The notes under the pieces: model-generated | Seen by the model: the letters and a program-made list of their open reading frames with translations, nothing else | Told to the model about the DNA's origin: nothing | The model's database searches: none | Shown here: positions 8,609 through 17,566 of the stretch, piece after piece | Layout: each line of letters begins with the position of its first letter | Numbering within the stretch: position 1 is the first letter of the stretch | NCBI RefSeq assembly: GCF_027533625.1 | Contig: NZ_JAQAGZ010000001.1 | Span: 496,001-560,000, forward strand | Length of the DNA: 64,000 nt | From: Paenibacillus gyeongsangnamensis | Lineage (GTDB): Bacteria; Bacillota; Bacilli; Paenibacillales; NBRC-103111 | Reading direction: 5' to 3' | Program-made: the position numbers and the translations under genes

Positions 8609-8639
8609 GGTGCGGCGGCCTTCCGTTCCAAACCGCCTG

Positions 8640-8846
8640 CACCGTGCAAATGCGGTTTTTCCCGCTGCGTTTGGCCTGATTCAGCAGAGACCTCAGCCGA
8701 GTGGAGCAGCCTCTCTAAGTCATCTCCGGGACGGTGTTCGCAGAGCCCGATGCTGACGGTGGGCGCAAGGCCCTCCGGCTCCTCATGATGCATAAACGAG
8801 CTGCGCAGGCAGAGCTGCTCCATCAGCCGGACGGCGCATCCTATGT
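8640..8846 (-). pseudogene. Remnant of a GGDEF domain C-terminus, frameshifted
   Basis: Directly after the mtnE stop, the minus strand encodes a segment including RLMEQLCLRSSF and PTVSIGLCEHRPGDDLERLL, which matches the T(V)SIG strand and following helix of diguanylate cyclase domains. The frame is then lost near 8690-8700 and the expected end of the same domain, LLNQAKRSGKNRI, appears in another frame. No GGDEF active-site half is present upstream, because mtnE occupies that position. This looks like the tail of a former GGDEF gene. It precedes the proB promoter and is not itself needed for the T-box. Moderate confidence, resting on motif recognition in two frames. Confidence 0.6.
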
Positions 8847-10049
8847 TTAGAACAGCCCCAGCTTGGCGACCCGGTCTACCGCCTCCTGAAGCCGCGATTC
8901 CGAGGTCAATAAGCCGAGCCTGACGTAGCCTTCGCCGTTCTCCCCGAATCCGACACCCGGAGCAACGACGATCTTGGCCTGTTCCAGCAGCAGATCGGAC
9001 AGCGATTCCGAAGTATAGCCCTTCGGCACCGGCAGCCAGGTGAAGAACGAGCCACGGGAGCGGCCCGCATGCCAGCCGATCCGGTCAAGCGCCCCGTACA
9101 GCGCCTCGCGCCGGCTTGCGTATACGCCGACAAGCTCGTTCACGCAGTCCTGGGGACCCGTCAGAGCCGTCGCCGCAGCGACCTGGATGCCGCCGAACAG
9201 GCTGCAGTAGTAGTGGTCCTGGATCAGGTTGATCAACCTGATGATTTCCGCGTTCCCGATTGCGAAGCCGACGCGCCATCCGGCCATGTTGTACGTCTTG
9301 GAGAGCGTATAGAACTCTACGCCGACCTCCTTGGCTCCCGGCAGCTGAAGAAAGCTGATCGGGCGCTGTCCCTCGAAGCCGATGGCCCCGTAAGCGAAAT
9401 CGCTGGCCACGACGATATTGTGCTTCGCGGCGAAGGCGATGGTTTCTTCGTAGAAGGAGGCCGGAGCGGTGGCTCCTGTAGGGTTGTTCGGATAGTTGAT
9501 AAACATCAGCTTGGCGCGGTTCACGTCGTCCTGCGAGAGACTGCCGTAGTCCGGCAGGAAGGCGTTGGACTCGCGAAGCGGCATGAAAGCCATCCGGGCC
9601 CCCGAGAGCGCGACGCCGGACCAGTAGTCCGGGTAACCGGGGTCGGGAACGAGGCAGACGTCGCCCGGATTCAGGAGGCATTGGGCGATTTCGACGAGCC
9701 CGGTTTTGCCGCCGAACAAGATGGCCACTTCCTTCTCCGGATCGAGGTCGACGCCGTAATCTTCCTTATAGCGGTGAGCGACCGCTTCCTTCAGAAACAG
9801 ATAGCCGTTAAACGGCGGATATCGGTGGTACTGCGGATTTTCCGCGGCCTCCTGCAGCGCTTTGACGATATGCGGCGGGGTAGGACGGTCGGGGTTGCCT
9901 TGACCGAGGTTAATGACATCGTGGCCCGCCGCGATTTGCTGGTTCGCCTTGGCGACGAGCTTGGCGAAAAATTGGGTCGGCAATCCCGTCATCCGGGCGG
10001 CCGGCTCGATGGAAAACGAAGAGACGGCGTGTTGCAATGGATTGGACAT
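8847..10049 (-). CDS. mtnE: Aminotransferase, probable MtnE of methionine salvage
   Basis: A 400-residue fold-type I PLP aminotransferase. In Bacillus the MtnE (YkrV) protein transaminates 2-keto-4-methylthiobutyrate to methionine; this product shares its landmarks: GHDVINLGQGNPDRPTP near residue 42, VPDPGYPDYWSGV, NYPNNPTGA, and the PLP lysine in YTLSKTYNMAGWRVGF. The start ATG 10049 has ACGGAGTG upstream. It lies upstream of the T-box leader on the same strand and close to mtnU and mtnWXB, which supports the MtnE role over a general aspartate or alanine aminotransferase. No SAM riboswitch was found in the ~250 bp upstream. Confidence 0.85.
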   Translation of the reverse strand: MSNPLQHAVSSFSIEPAARMTGLPTQFFAKLVAKANQQIAAGHDVINLGQGNPDRPTPPHIVKALQEAAENPQYHRYPPFNGYLFLKEAVAHRYKEDYGVDLDPEKEVAILFGGKTGLVEIAQCLLNPGDVCLVPDPGYPDYWSGVALSGARMAFMPLRESNAFLPDYGSLSQDDVNRAKLMFINYPNNPTGATAPASFYEETIAFAAKHNIVVASDFAYGAIGFEGQRPISFLQLPGAKEVGVEFYTLSKTYNMAGWRVGFAIGNAEIIRLINLIQDHYYCSLFGGIQVAAATALTGPQDCVNELVGVYASRREALYGALDRIGWHAGRSRGSFFTWLPVPKGYTSESLSDLLLEQAKIVVAPGVGFGENGEGYVRLGLLTSESRLQEAVDRVAKLGLF

Positions 10050-10112
10050 GTATGATTCACTCCGTTACGCGTGTGATAGGATAACAGCCGGACGAAGCCG
10101 AGAGTTAGCATA

Positions 10113-10141
10113 AATTTATCACGAATGGAAGCCGTGTACAA
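10113..10141 (-). promoter_or_regulatory. Possible promoter of mtnE
   Basis: On the minus strand TTGTAC (10136-10141) and TAAATT (10113-10118) are 17 bp apart, about 60 bp upstream of the mtnE start. Each box has four of six consensus bases, so this is a weak call. Confidence 0.35.
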
Positions 10142-10301
10142 CGAGGTTTGAGGAGAGGTTTCTAATATGGAGATAAAAAGACTAGCGCACTTGTAAAATG
10201 GTGGTATATTAAAGTTATAAGTTTTACTATGTAAAAATATATTTCATTCAATGAAACAAAAACGAAAATTAATTCATCATTTTAGAAAGAAGGGATCCGT
10301 C

Positions 10302-11087
10302 ATGCCCATTTCCTTTCATGATGATAAAAATAAATACTCTTATACCGGTCGCCATGCGGACGCGGATTGGCTTAAGCTTGTCGGCCCGAGGCTTCCCGGG
10401 CTGAAGCATGCGGCAGACGTCGGCTGCGGAGGCGGCGTCTACAGCGCGGCGTTTGCGGAGCTCAGAGCAGAAGCGGTTCGGGGCGTCGATTTCTCCAAGG
10501 CGATGCTGGACTGAGCCAGGGAACACTGCGCCGTCTATCCGCAAATCGCGTTTCAGCAGGGCACAGCCCAAGCGACCGGACTTCCCGGAGATTGGGCGGA
10601 CGCCGTGCTCGAGCGGGCGCTGATCCATCATTTGCCGGAGTCGGAGCTGGAAGTCGTATTCCGGGAATCCCGCCGCATATTGAAGCCGGGGGGCGTTCTG
10701 ATCGTGCAGGACCGGACGCCCGAGGACTGCGTGCTACCTGGAAGCCGGGAGCATCTGCGGGGCTGCTGTTTCGAAGTATTCCCGCGCCTGATTCCGCTGG
10801 AGACGGGCCGCAGACATTCCGCATCGGCCGTCCTCCAGGCGCTCGAGAAGGCGGGCTTCGGCCAGGTCGAAGAGGTGAAACTGTGGGAGACCAGAAAGCG
10901 TTACGCCGGTTGGAGCGAATTCCGGACGGAGCTGCTGGGGAGGGCGGGGCGGTCGATTTTGCATGAATTGAGCGATGAGGAGCTGGTGCGGCTGGCGAAA
11001 GAGATCGAGCTGCGCTATGCCTTCCAGGAGAAGGAAGAGATTGCCGAGAAGGACCGCTGGACCGTCTGGTTTGCCAAGGTCCGTTGA
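10302..11087 (+). pseudogene. SAM-dependent methyltransferase, interrupted by an in-frame TGA
   Basis: From ATG 10302 (GAAAGAAGGG upstream) a class I methyltransferase can be read: motif I is AADVGCGGGVY and a later strand region is ILKPGGVLIVQDRTPE. The frame is broken by TGA 10512-10514 after GVDFSKAMLD, then continues in the same frame as AREHCAVYPQ to the stop at 11087. With the stop read through, the product is about 261 residues, normal for the family, so nothing except one codon seems damaged. A CGA-to-TGA change (Arg to stop) would explain it. It could also be a sequencing error. The methyl acceptor is unknown. It lies divergent from mtnE. Confidence 0.8.
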
Positions 11088-11112
11088 ACTTGCGGGCCGG
11101 TTGCACTATGAT
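11084..11112 (+). promoter_or_regulatory. Sigma-A-like promoter of mtnU
   Basis: TTGAAC (11084-11089) and TATGAT (11107-11112) are separated by 17 bp, 60 bp before the mtnU start codon. The -35 box overlaps the stop of the broken methyltransferase gene. Confidence 0.7.
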
Positions 11113-11172
11113 AAGAAGATATGAACACGGGTGACTTATTACCGTGAGATAGGCATGGGAAGGGGAAGGGCT

Positions 11173-11970
11173 ATGACCCAGAAACAATGGAAGCTCGCGC
11201 TGCTGCAAATGGACGTGTCCATCGGCGAGCCGGAGCGCAATTTTGCCCGGCTGGAGGAGCTGCTGGAGGAAGCGGTGAGCCATGAAGAGAAGCCGGATGT
11301 GATCGTGTTTCCCGAGATGTGGAACACCGGCTATGCGCTGGATCGGATTCATGAGCTGGCGGACCGGGAAGGCGAGCGCACGGAGCGGCTGCTCTCGGGC
11401 TTCAGCCGGAAGCATGGCGTGAATGTGATCGGCGGGTCGGTGGCCGATAAGCGCGGAGACGACGTTTATAATACGATTTATGCGTTCGACCGCAGCGGAA
11501 GCCGAACGGCGGACTATTCCAAGATTCATCTATTCCGGCTGATGGATGAGGAGAAATATTTGCAGAGCGGAGACCGGGTCGGGGCGCTGGAGCTGGACGG
11601 GATACAGGCCGGCATGATGATCTGCTACGATATCCGGTTCCCGGAGCTGTCCCGAAAGCTGGCGCTCGGCGGCTCGCAGGTGCTGTTCGTTCCGGCGGAA
11701 TGGCCGAATCCGCGGCTCCACCACTGGCGTACGCTGCTGATGGCGCGCGCGATCGAGAATCAGATGTACGTCGTCGCCTGCAACCGCGTCGGCGTCAGCG
11801 GGACGACCGAATTTTTCGGCCATTCGATGGTGATCGATCCGTGGGGTGAAGTGCTCGCGGAGGGCGACGGGACCGAACGGATCGTCCGCGCGTCCATCGA
11901 CCTGGAGTTAGTGGAACAGGTTCGCAGCAAAATTCCGGTATTCGAGGACCGGAGACCGGCATTGTATTGA
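11173..11970 (+). CDS. mtnU: Carbon-nitrogen hydrolase, probable omega-amidase MtnU
   Basis: A nitrilase-superfamily amidase. In Bacillus, MtnU (YkrU) lies in the methionine salvage cluster and is thought to deamidate the 2-oxoglutaramate left when glutamine is the MtnE amino donor. The catalytic triad is visible: Glu in VFPEMWNTGY, Lys in YSKIHLFR and Cys in MICYDIRFPE. I chose ATG 11173 (AGGGGAAGGG upstream, 265 residues) over the in-frame GTG 11131, since family members start directly with the LALLQMD strand. It ends at a bidirectional terminator shared with the convergent LysR gene. Confidence 0.85.
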   Translation: MTQKQWKLALLQMDVSIGEPERNFARLEELLEEAVSHEEKPDVIVFPEMWNTGYALDRIHELADREGERTERLLSGFSRKHGVNVIGGSVADKRGDDVYNTIYAFDRSGSRTADYSKIHLFRLMDEEKYLQSGDRVGALELDGIQAGMMICYDIRFPELSRKLALGGSQVLFVPAEWPNPRLHHWRTLLMARAIENQMYVVACNRVGVSGTTEFFGHSMVIDPWGEVLAEGDGTERIVRASIDLELVEQVRSKIPVFEDRRPALY

Positions 11971-11975
11971 ATAAG

Positions 11976-12014
11976 GGAAGGGCCGGCCTCTTAATGGGAG
12001 GACCGGTCCTTTTT
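11976..12014. terminator. Bidirectional terminator between mtnU and the LysR gene
   Basis: GGGCCGGCCTC (11980-11990) pairs with GAGGACCGGTCC (about 11998-12009, one bulge) and is followed by TTTTT. The LysR stop codon (11991-11993) lies in the loop. Confidence 0.75.
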
Positions 12015-12911
12015 CATAACTTCGCGGAACGTGGCCATGAAGGCATCTACGGCTTTGGACAAATATCGGCCCTTGCGGTAGGCAACCACCAGCGTGCGGG
12101 TCGGCGTGCCCGCCAGAGGCAGGTATGCCGGGGCAAGCTCGCTCCAACGGCCCCTCGACACCATGTCCGGAACGAAGGCAATGCCCATGCCGGCGGCGAC
12201 CAGCGATTGGACGGTCTCGATGTTGCTGCTCTCGAATACGATATTCGGCTCGAAGCCGGCATGCTCGCACAGCTCGAGCGTAATTTGCCGAAAGCCCTGG
12301 CCTTTCTTCAAGGCGATAAACGGCTCGTCCTGCAGCAGGGCGATTTCGACGGGCTTCAGCTTGGCCCGTTCCTGATTCCCGGCATTCAGCGGATGCTGAG
12401 GCGGGACGGCGAGCACGATTTCTTCCTCGATCACCGGCTCGTATGTCAGCGCATCGTCCATGAGCGGCAGAGAAAGCAGGGAAATATCGGCTTGTCCGCT
12501 TGCCGTGAGCTGCTCGAGATTTGCCGTCGTATCCTCGACGAGGTGGACGTCGATCTCGGGGTATCTTTCCTGGAAAGCCGGCAGCACCAAGGGCAGCACG
12601 TGGGCGCCTGTAATCGGCAAGCTGCCGACGACAAGCTTGCCCCTCCTCATCTGGGAAATATCCTCCATCTCCTGCTTCAGCTGCTCGACCATGTCGAGAA
12701 TCTTCTGAGCCTTCTCAACGAACAGCGAGCCGGCATAGGTCACTTCGACAGAGTTGGTGGTCCGCTGGAAGAGCAGGACGCCGAGCTCCTTTTCCAGCTT
12801 GGACAGCTGCTGGCTGAGGGACGGCTGGGCGATATGCAGCTTTTCGGCGGCGCGGGAGAAATTTTTGTGGGTGGCGATTTGCAGGGCGTATTGCAGCTGG
12901 CGAAGCTCCAT
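11991..12911 (-). CDS. LysR-family transcriptional regulator
   Basis: A 306-residue LTTR. The N-terminal winged helix-turn-helix is visible as NFSRAAEKLHIAQPSLSQQL (about residues 15-34), followed by the linker helix and a substrate-binding domain of about 215 residues. The start is ATG 12911 with AAAGGAGAT; an upstream ATG at 12995 would add 28 residues unlike any LTTR N-terminus. It is divergent from leuCD across 161 bp, and LTTRs usually control the divergent gene, so regulation of leuCD is the simplest guess. The effector is not deducible. Confidence 0.9.
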   Translation of the reverse strand: MELRQLQYALQIATHKNFSRAAEKLHIAQPSLSQQLSKLEKELGVLLFQRTTNSVEVTYAGSLFVEKAQKILDMVEQLKQEMEDISQMRRGKLVVGSLPITGAHVLPLVLPAFQERYPEIDVHLVEDTTANLEQLTASGQADISLLSLPLMDDALTYEPVIEEEIVLAVPPQHPLNAGNQERAKLKPVEIALLQDEPFIALKKGQGFRQITLELCEHAGFEPNIVFESSNIETVQSLVAAGMGIAFVPDMVSRGRWSELAPAYLPLAGTPTRTLVVAYRKGRYLSKAVDAFMATFREVMKKDRSSH

Positions 12912-12954
12912 GGCGGCGATCTCCTTTGTACAGGGAATTGGGCAGTTCTTATAA

Positions 12955-13016
12955 TGATTGCCTATCAATCTTATAGATATTATATCTTGGAACAATGAAG
13001 TTGAACATGGTACTAT
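12955..13016 (+). promoter_or_regulatory. leuC promoter with palindromes for the divergent LysR regulator
   Basis: TTGGAA (12987-12992) and TACTAT (13011-13016), 18 bp apart, form a plausible leuC promoter. Just upstream and overlapping are AGATATTATATCT (a 13-bp perfect palindrome) and ATAA...TTAT half-sites, which suit LysR-type binding in a divergent control region. No T-box or other leader structure is seen before leuC. Confidence 0.45.
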
Positions 13017-13072
13017 GAATTCATCATTAATGAATACCGATTACCGTACTTATAACGATTGAGGTGGAACTC

Positions 13073-14491
13073 ATGGCAAAAACAATGTTCGAGAAAATTT
13101 GGAACAATCACGTCATTCATTCCGAAGAGGGCAAGCCGAGCATCATTTACATCGACCTGCAGCTCGTGCACGAGGTAACCTCTCCGCAGGCATTCGAAGG
13201 CCTCCGCATGACAGGCCGCAAGGTGCGCCGTCCGGACCTTACGTTCGCAACGATGGACCACAACGTGCCGACGAAAGACCGTTTCAATATTACGGATCCG
13301 ATTTCCAAGCAGCAGATCGACACCCTCTCCAAAAACTGCGCCGACTTCGGCGTAACCCTGTTCGACCTGGACAGCATCGACCAAGGCGTCGTGCACGTTA
13401 TGGGTCCTGAGCTCGGCCTGACGCATCCGGGCAAAACGATCGTGTGCGGCGACAGCCACACGTCCACGCACGGCGCGTTCGGTGCACTTGCCTTCGGGAT
13501 CGGAACGAGCGAAGTCGAGCACGTGCTCGCCACCCAGTGCCTGCAGCAATCGAAGCCGAAGACGCTGGAAGTGCGCATCAACGGCAAGCTGAATCCGGGC
13601 GTAACGGCGAAGGACTTGATCCTCGGCGTCATCGCGAAATACGGTACGGACTTCGCTACGGGCTACGTTATCGAATATACGGGCGAAGCGATCCGCGGCC
13701 TGTCCATGGAAGAGCGTATGACCGTCTGCAACATGTCCATCGAAGCGGGCGCAAGAGCGGGCCTGATCGCACCGGACGAAACGACCTTCAATTACCTGCG
13801 CGGCCGTGAATATGTACCGCAAGGCGCAGACTTCGACGCTGCGGTTGCTCAGTGGAAGCAGCTGACCACCGATGAAGGCGCCGTATATGACCGCGTCGTC
13901 GATTTCGACGCCGATAGCCTCATTCCGCAAGTGACCTGGGGAACGAGCCCGGGCATGGGAACGAACGTCACGGCAACCGTGCCTAACCCGGCCGATTTCG
14001 CAACCGAGAACGAGCGCAAAGCGGCGGAGAAGGCTCTCGAGTATATGGATCTGAAGCCGGGCACGCCAATGACGGAAGTGGCCGTGGACTATGTCTTCAT
14101 CGGCTCCTGTACGAACGGCCGGATCGAAGACCTGCGCGCCGCAGCGGCGGTGGCTCAAGGCTATCAAGTATCCCCGAACGTTACGGCAATCGTCGTACCG
14201 GGCTCCGGCCGCGTGAAAATTCAAGCGGAAAAAGAAGGCCTCGACAAAATCTTCACCGAAGCCGGCTTCGAATGGCGCGACGCGGGCTGCAGCATGTGCC
14301 TCGCGATGAACCCTGACGTGCTTCAGCCGGGCCAGCGCTGCGCATCGACGTCCAACCGGAACTTCGAAGGCCGTCAAGGCCGCGGCGGACGTACACACCT
14401 GGTGTCTCCTGCCATGGCGGCAGCGGCAGCGATCGAAGGCCGTTTCACTGATGTACGCGGCTGGAACTTCAAAGTAAAACAAGAAGCTTAA
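13073..14491 (+). CDS. leuC: 3-isopropylmalate dehydratase, large subunit
   Basis: LeuC with LeuD isomerises 2- to 3-isopropylmalate in leucine synthesis, using a [4Fe-4S] cluster. The 472-residue product keeps the aconitase-family cluster cysteines (SCTNGR, and CSMC near the C-terminus), the substrate-binding [11 protein letters not shown] and the family opening KTMFEKIW. The start ATG 13073 has GAGGTGG; the in-frame GTG 13064 lies on the ribosome binding site. leuD follows after 35 bp. The other leucine genes (leuA, leuB) are not in the window. Confidence 0.96.
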   Translation: MAKTMFEKIWNNHVIHSEEGKPSIIYIDLQLVHEVTSPQAFEGLRMTGRKVRRPDLTFATMDHNVPTKDRFNITDPISKQQIDTLSKNCADFGVTLFDLDSIDQGVVHVMGPELGLTHPGKTIVCGDSHTSTHGAFGALAFGIGTSEVEHVLATQCLQQSKPKTLEVRINGKLNPGVTAKDLILGVIAKYGTDFATGYVIEYTGEAIRGLSMEERMTVCNMSIEAGARAGLIAPDETTFNYLRGREYVPQGADFDAAVAQWKQLTTDEGAVYDRVVDFDADSLIPQVTWGTSPGMGTNVTATVPNPADFATENERKAAEKALEYMDLKPGTPMTEVAVDYVFIGSCTNGRIEDLRAAAAVAQGYQVSPNVTAIVVPGSGRVKIQAEKEGLDKIFTEAGFEWRDAGCSMCLAMNPDVLQPGQRCASTSNRNFEGRQGRGGRTHLVSPAMAAAAAIEGRFTDVRGWNFKVKQEA

Positions 14492-14526
14492 TAACATAAC
14501 CAAATCTTAAAGCGAGGGTTAACGAT

Positions 14527-15132
14527 ATGGAAGCATTCAAACAGCATACCGGTTTGGTGGGACCGGTCGACCGCGTCAACGTAGACACGGACGCCATCAT
14601 CCCTAAACAATTCTTGAAGCGCATCGAGCGCTCCGGCTTCGGCCAATTCCTGTTCTACGAATGGCGCTTCGACCAGCAGGGCAACGTCATTCCGGAATTC
14701 AGCTTGAACCTGCCGCGCTACCAAGGCGCATCAGTTCTGATCTCCCGCGCCAACTTCGGCTGCGGCTCCTCCCGCGAGCACGCGCCTTGGGCGATTCAGG
14801 ACTTCGGCTTCAAGGTCGTGATCGCGCCGTCGTTCGCCGACATTTTCTACAATAACTGCTTCAAGAACGGCATCCTGCCGATCAAGCTGAGCGAAGAGCA
14901 AGTGGAAGAGCTGTTCCAGCGCACCGCTGCGAACGAAGGCTACCAGCTCAACGTCGATCTTGAAAACAAGACGATTAACGACGGCCAAGGCCTCAGCATC
15001 GCCTTCGATCTAGATGAGCACCGCCGCCAGTTCCTGCTGCAAGGTCTTGACGATATCGGCCTGACGCTGCAGCATGAAGACAAGATCACTGCGTACGAAG
15101 CGGCTCATCAGTCCCGTGTGGCTTACAAATAA
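14527..15132 (+). CDS. leuD: 3-isopropylmalate dehydratase, small subunit
   Basis: LeuD is the swivelling-domain partner of LeuC. The 201-residue product has [17 protein letters not shown] near the N-terminus and the invariant [14 protein letters not shown] phosphate-binding loop (about residues 75-88), both diagnostic of LeuD. The start ATG 14527 follows GAGGG. A strong terminator follows, and a copy of the dispersed repeat comes directly after it. Confidence 0.96.
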   Translation: MEAFKQHTGLVGPVDRVNVDTDAIIPKQFLKRIERSGFGQFLFYEWRFDQQGNVIPEFSLNLPRYQGASVLISRANFGCGSSREHAPWAIQDFGFKVVIAPSFADIFYNNCFKNGILPIKLSEEQVEELFQRTAANEGYQLNVDLENKTINDGQGLSIAFDLDEHRRQFLLQGLDDIGLTLQHEDKITAYEAAHQSRVAYK

Positions 15133-15141
15133 GCGTATCCG

Positions 15142-15183
15142 AAGTCCGTTCGCTTCCTTTACCCGGGAGCGGCGGGCTTTTTC
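15142..15183 (+). terminator. Intrinsic terminator of leuCD
   Basis: AAGTCCGTTCGCTTCC pairs with GGGAGCGGCGGGCTT over about 15 bp with several G-U pairs, followed by TTTTT. Confidence 0.85.
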
Positions 15184-15187
15184 ATTT

Positions 15188-15290
15188 GTTGATAAGAATT
15201 TATAAGTTTTTCGCAAATTATAGCTTCGCATCAACCTTGGTAAACGCGCTGGTCCTTGTAAGACAAGGACGGCGCAGCCGTTTCTCCTGG
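15188..15290 (+). repeat. Dispersed structured repeat, copy R2 (103 bp)
   Basis: Starts GTTGATAAG five bases after the leuCD terminator T-run and ends CCTGG. It has the same two-arm structure as the other copies; in the first hairpin the CTTATA side is ATTATA and in the second arm the stem reads GTCCTTG/CAAGGAC. Confidence 0.92.
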
Positions 15291-15418
15291 TTCCGGGGTC
15301 CGTCCAAAATTCCTCAAATCGTCAGGAGTTTGTTGCATGGCTGTGATTTCCGTCCCATCATTTGCTTCGCCGATTGTGTATAATAAGCACTGGAAGGTAT
15401 AGGAAAGGGTGAGGCAGG

Positions 15419-16291
15419 ATGCTGTTCAACAAAGTGGGAGTCGTCGGCGGCGGTACGATGGGTCAGGGCATCGCGGAAATGCTGGCAGGTAAAGGTCTCG
15501 ATGTCCTACTCATCGAACGGACGCCGGATAAGCTGGAGGCCGCCTGGCATCAAATCGAGGTCAGTCTGGACAAGCAGCTGGAAAAGTGGGCGATTACGCC
15601 CGTAGAGAAAAAAATCATTTTATCCAAAATCAGCAAGGTGACGGAGCTGAGCTCTTTAGCCGATTGCGATATGGTTATCGAATCGATCAGCGAAGAACTG
15701 GATGCGAAGAAGGAGCTGTTCCGCAGACTGGATGTCATCTGCCCGGAGCATGTCGTGCTCGCAAGCAATACGTCCACGCTGAGCTTGACCGAGATTGCGG
15801 CGGAGACGACACAGCCGGAGCGGGTCATCGGACTTCATTTTCTATATCCGGTATCGAAAATCCATTTAGTAGAAATTATAAGAGGGCTGAAAACGAGCGA
15901 ATCCACCTTCACGCTGACCAAGAAGTTCGTGGAGGAAACAATTCAAAAGCGGGGCATTCAAGTCTATGAATCGCCTGGCTTCGTGACCACGCGGCTGATC
16001 TGCGTGCTGATCAACGAGGCGCTTCACGTGCTCTCCGAGCGGGTGGCAAGCGAAGAGGATATCGATAACGCGATGCGGATCGGGTACGATTTTCATTACG
16101 GGCCGCTGGAGATGGCCGACCGGTTCGGGCTTGACTCGGTGCTTGTGGCCATGGAGCGCATGTTCCGCGAGTTCGGGGATCTGAAATACAGGCCCGCCGT
16201 GCTGCTGAAGCAAATGGTGCGTGCAGGACACCTCGGAACGAAGACGGGACATGGCTTTTTCCGCTATGATAAGGATGGTGACCGGCTGTGA
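15419..16291 (+). CDS. 3-hydroxyacyl-CoA dehydrogenase family protein
   Basis: A 290-residue NAD-dependent dehydrogenase with the Rossmann motif VGVVGGGTMGQGIAEM at the N-terminus, the ASNTSTLSLTEIA strand-turn and the HFLYPVSKIHLVEII active-site segment. The C-terminal helical domain ends in the family signature GHLGTKTGHGFF. Members oxidise 3-hydroxyacyl-CoA (for example 3-hydroxybutyryl-CoA) in fatty acid or butanoate metabolism. A -10-like TATAAT lies at about 15380. Its stop overlaps the GTG start of ackA (GTGA), so acyl-CoA metabolism and acetate kinase are co-translated. Exact acyl-chain preference is unknown. Confidence 0.9.
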   Translation: MLFNKVGVVGGGTMGQGIAEMLAGKGLDVLLIERTPDKLEAAWHQIEVSLDKQLEKWAITPVEKKIILSKISKVTELSSLADCDMVIESISEELDAKKELFRRLDVICPEHVVLASNTSTLSLTEIAAETTQPERVIGLHFLYPVSKIHLVEIIRGLKTSESTFTLTKKFVEETIQKRGIQVYESPGFVTTRLICVLINEALHVLSERVASEEDIDNAMRIGYDFHYGPLEMADRFGLDSVLVAMERMFREFGDLKYRPAVLLKQMVRAGHLGTKTGHGFFRYDKDGDRL

Positions 16292-17502
16292 ACATACTCG
16301 TAATTAACGCAGGGAGCTCCTCGCTGAAATTTCAATTGTACGATATGACGGACGAATCGGTGCTGGCAAAGGGCAAGGTGGAGCGGATCGGAATGGAGTC
16401 CGCCATTCTTTCCTACGAGCCGGCGGGGAAGCCGGAGGTGAGGGAGGTCCGTGAAATTCTGGAGCATACGACGGCAATCCGCAAGGTGCTCGATATTCTG
16501 GTGCACAAGGAATTCGGGGTTTTGAAATCGGCCTCCGAAATCCAAGCGGTCGGGCACCGCGTCGTACACGGGGGCGAATCGTTCTCCAGCTCCGTGCTGA
16601 TTGGCGACGAGGTGAAGCGGGAGATCCGGCGGCTCTTCGATCTGGCTCCTCTGCATAATCCGGCGCATATGCTCGGGATTCAGGCGGTGGAGGCGAACAT
16701 GCCGGACATTCCCCAGGCGGTCGTATTCGATACGGCGTTTCATCAGACGATGCCGCCTTTTGCCTACCTTTATCCGATCCCGATGGTGCTGTATAAGAAG
16801 CATAAAATTCGCCGTTACGGCTTCCACGGCACATCCCATGCCTACGTGAGCGAGCGGGCGGCTGCTTTTCTGGGGAAGCCGCTGAAGGAGCTTAAGCTGG
16901 TGACCTGCCATATCGGCAACGGGGCGAGCTGCGCTGCAGTGATGGAAGGCCGCTCGGTGGATACGAGCATGGGGCTTACGCCGCTCGAAGGGCTCATGAT
17001 GGGTACGCGCAGCGGAGACATCGATCCGGCGATCGTGCCGTTTGCGATGAGCAAAGAGGATCTGACGCTGGCCGAGGTCAATTCGATGCTCAACAAGCAT
17101 AGCGGACTCCTTGCGATTTCGGGCCTCAGCAGCGACATGCGCGAGATAACCGAGGCGCGCGAGGCGGGGGACCGGAATGCGGCGCTCGCTTTTGACATGT
17201 ACGAATACCGGCTGCGCAAATTCATCGGTTCGTATGCGGCTGCGATGAACGGCATCGACGCCATCGTTTTTACGGCGGGCGTGGGCGAGAACTCGGCGGC
17301 GCTGCGTGCGGCGGTTTGCCGCAACCTGAGCTTCCTCGGCGTGAAGCTGGACGATGCCGCGAATGAAGCGAGATCCTCGGAGGAACGGGCCATTACGACG
17401 CCGGATTCGCCGGTGGCCTCGTTGGTCATCCCGACGAATGAGGAGCTTGTGATCGCGCGGGATACGCACCAGTTGATTTTAAACAGGGATCATGTAGTAT
17501 AA
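16288..17502 (+). CDS. ackA: Acetate kinase
   Basis: AckA interconverts acetyl phosphate and acetate with ATP formation. The 404-residue product begins with the ASKHA phosphate motif [13 protein letters not shown] and has GHRVVHGG, the active-site [20 protein letters not shown] and TRSGDIDPA, all invariant in acetate kinases. The start is GTG 16288, overlapping the preceding stop. No pta gene is adjacent. Butyrate kinase is a distant alternative, but the AckA motifs are clear. Confidence 0.95.
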   Translation: MNILVINAGSSSLKFQLYDMTDESVLAKGKVERIGMESAILSYEPAGKPEVREVREILEHTTAIRKVLDILVHKEFGVLKSASEIQAVGHRVVHGGESFSSSVLIGDEVKREIRRLFDLAPLHNPAHMLGIQAVEANMPDIPQAVVFDTAFHQTMPPFAYLYPIPMVLYKKHKIRRYGFHGTSHAYVSERAAAFLGKPLKELKLVTCHIGNGASCAAVMEGRSVDTSMGLTPLEGLMMGTRSGDIDPAIVPFAMSKEDLTLAEVNSMLNKHSGLLAISGLSSDMREITEAREAGDRNAALAFDMYEYRLRKFIGSYAAAMNGIDAIVFTAGVGENSAALRAAVCRNLSFLGVKLDDAANEARSSEERAITTPDSPVASLVIPTNEELVIARDTHQLILNRDHVV

Positions 17503-17566
17503 TGATAGAGCGCGGTTAATAGCGAACGTATGTTCACCACATCCATTTGAAGGAGGTTTTCGGTTA

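Noticed and set aside
8370..8642. A 90-codon minus-strand frame
   Set aside because: It covers the T-box leader and the frame-2 end of the GGDEF relic, so it is not a separate gene.
12760..13072. A T-box or leucine leader before leuC
   Set aside because: No T-box core, specifier loop or terminator hairpin exists between the LysR gene and leuC.
13013..14503. A 496-codon open frame antisense to leuC
   Set aside because: It is the shadow of a GC-rich gene; no ribosome binding site and no recognisable protein features, while leuC is certain.
15291..15418. A regulatory leader before the hydroxyacyl-CoA dehydrogenase gene
   Set aside because: A TATAAT-like -10 is present but no well-spaced -35 box or leader structure, so I did not list it.
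16264..17469. Long open frame antisense to ackA
   Set aside because: Arg/His-rich shadow translation opposite a clear acetate kinase.
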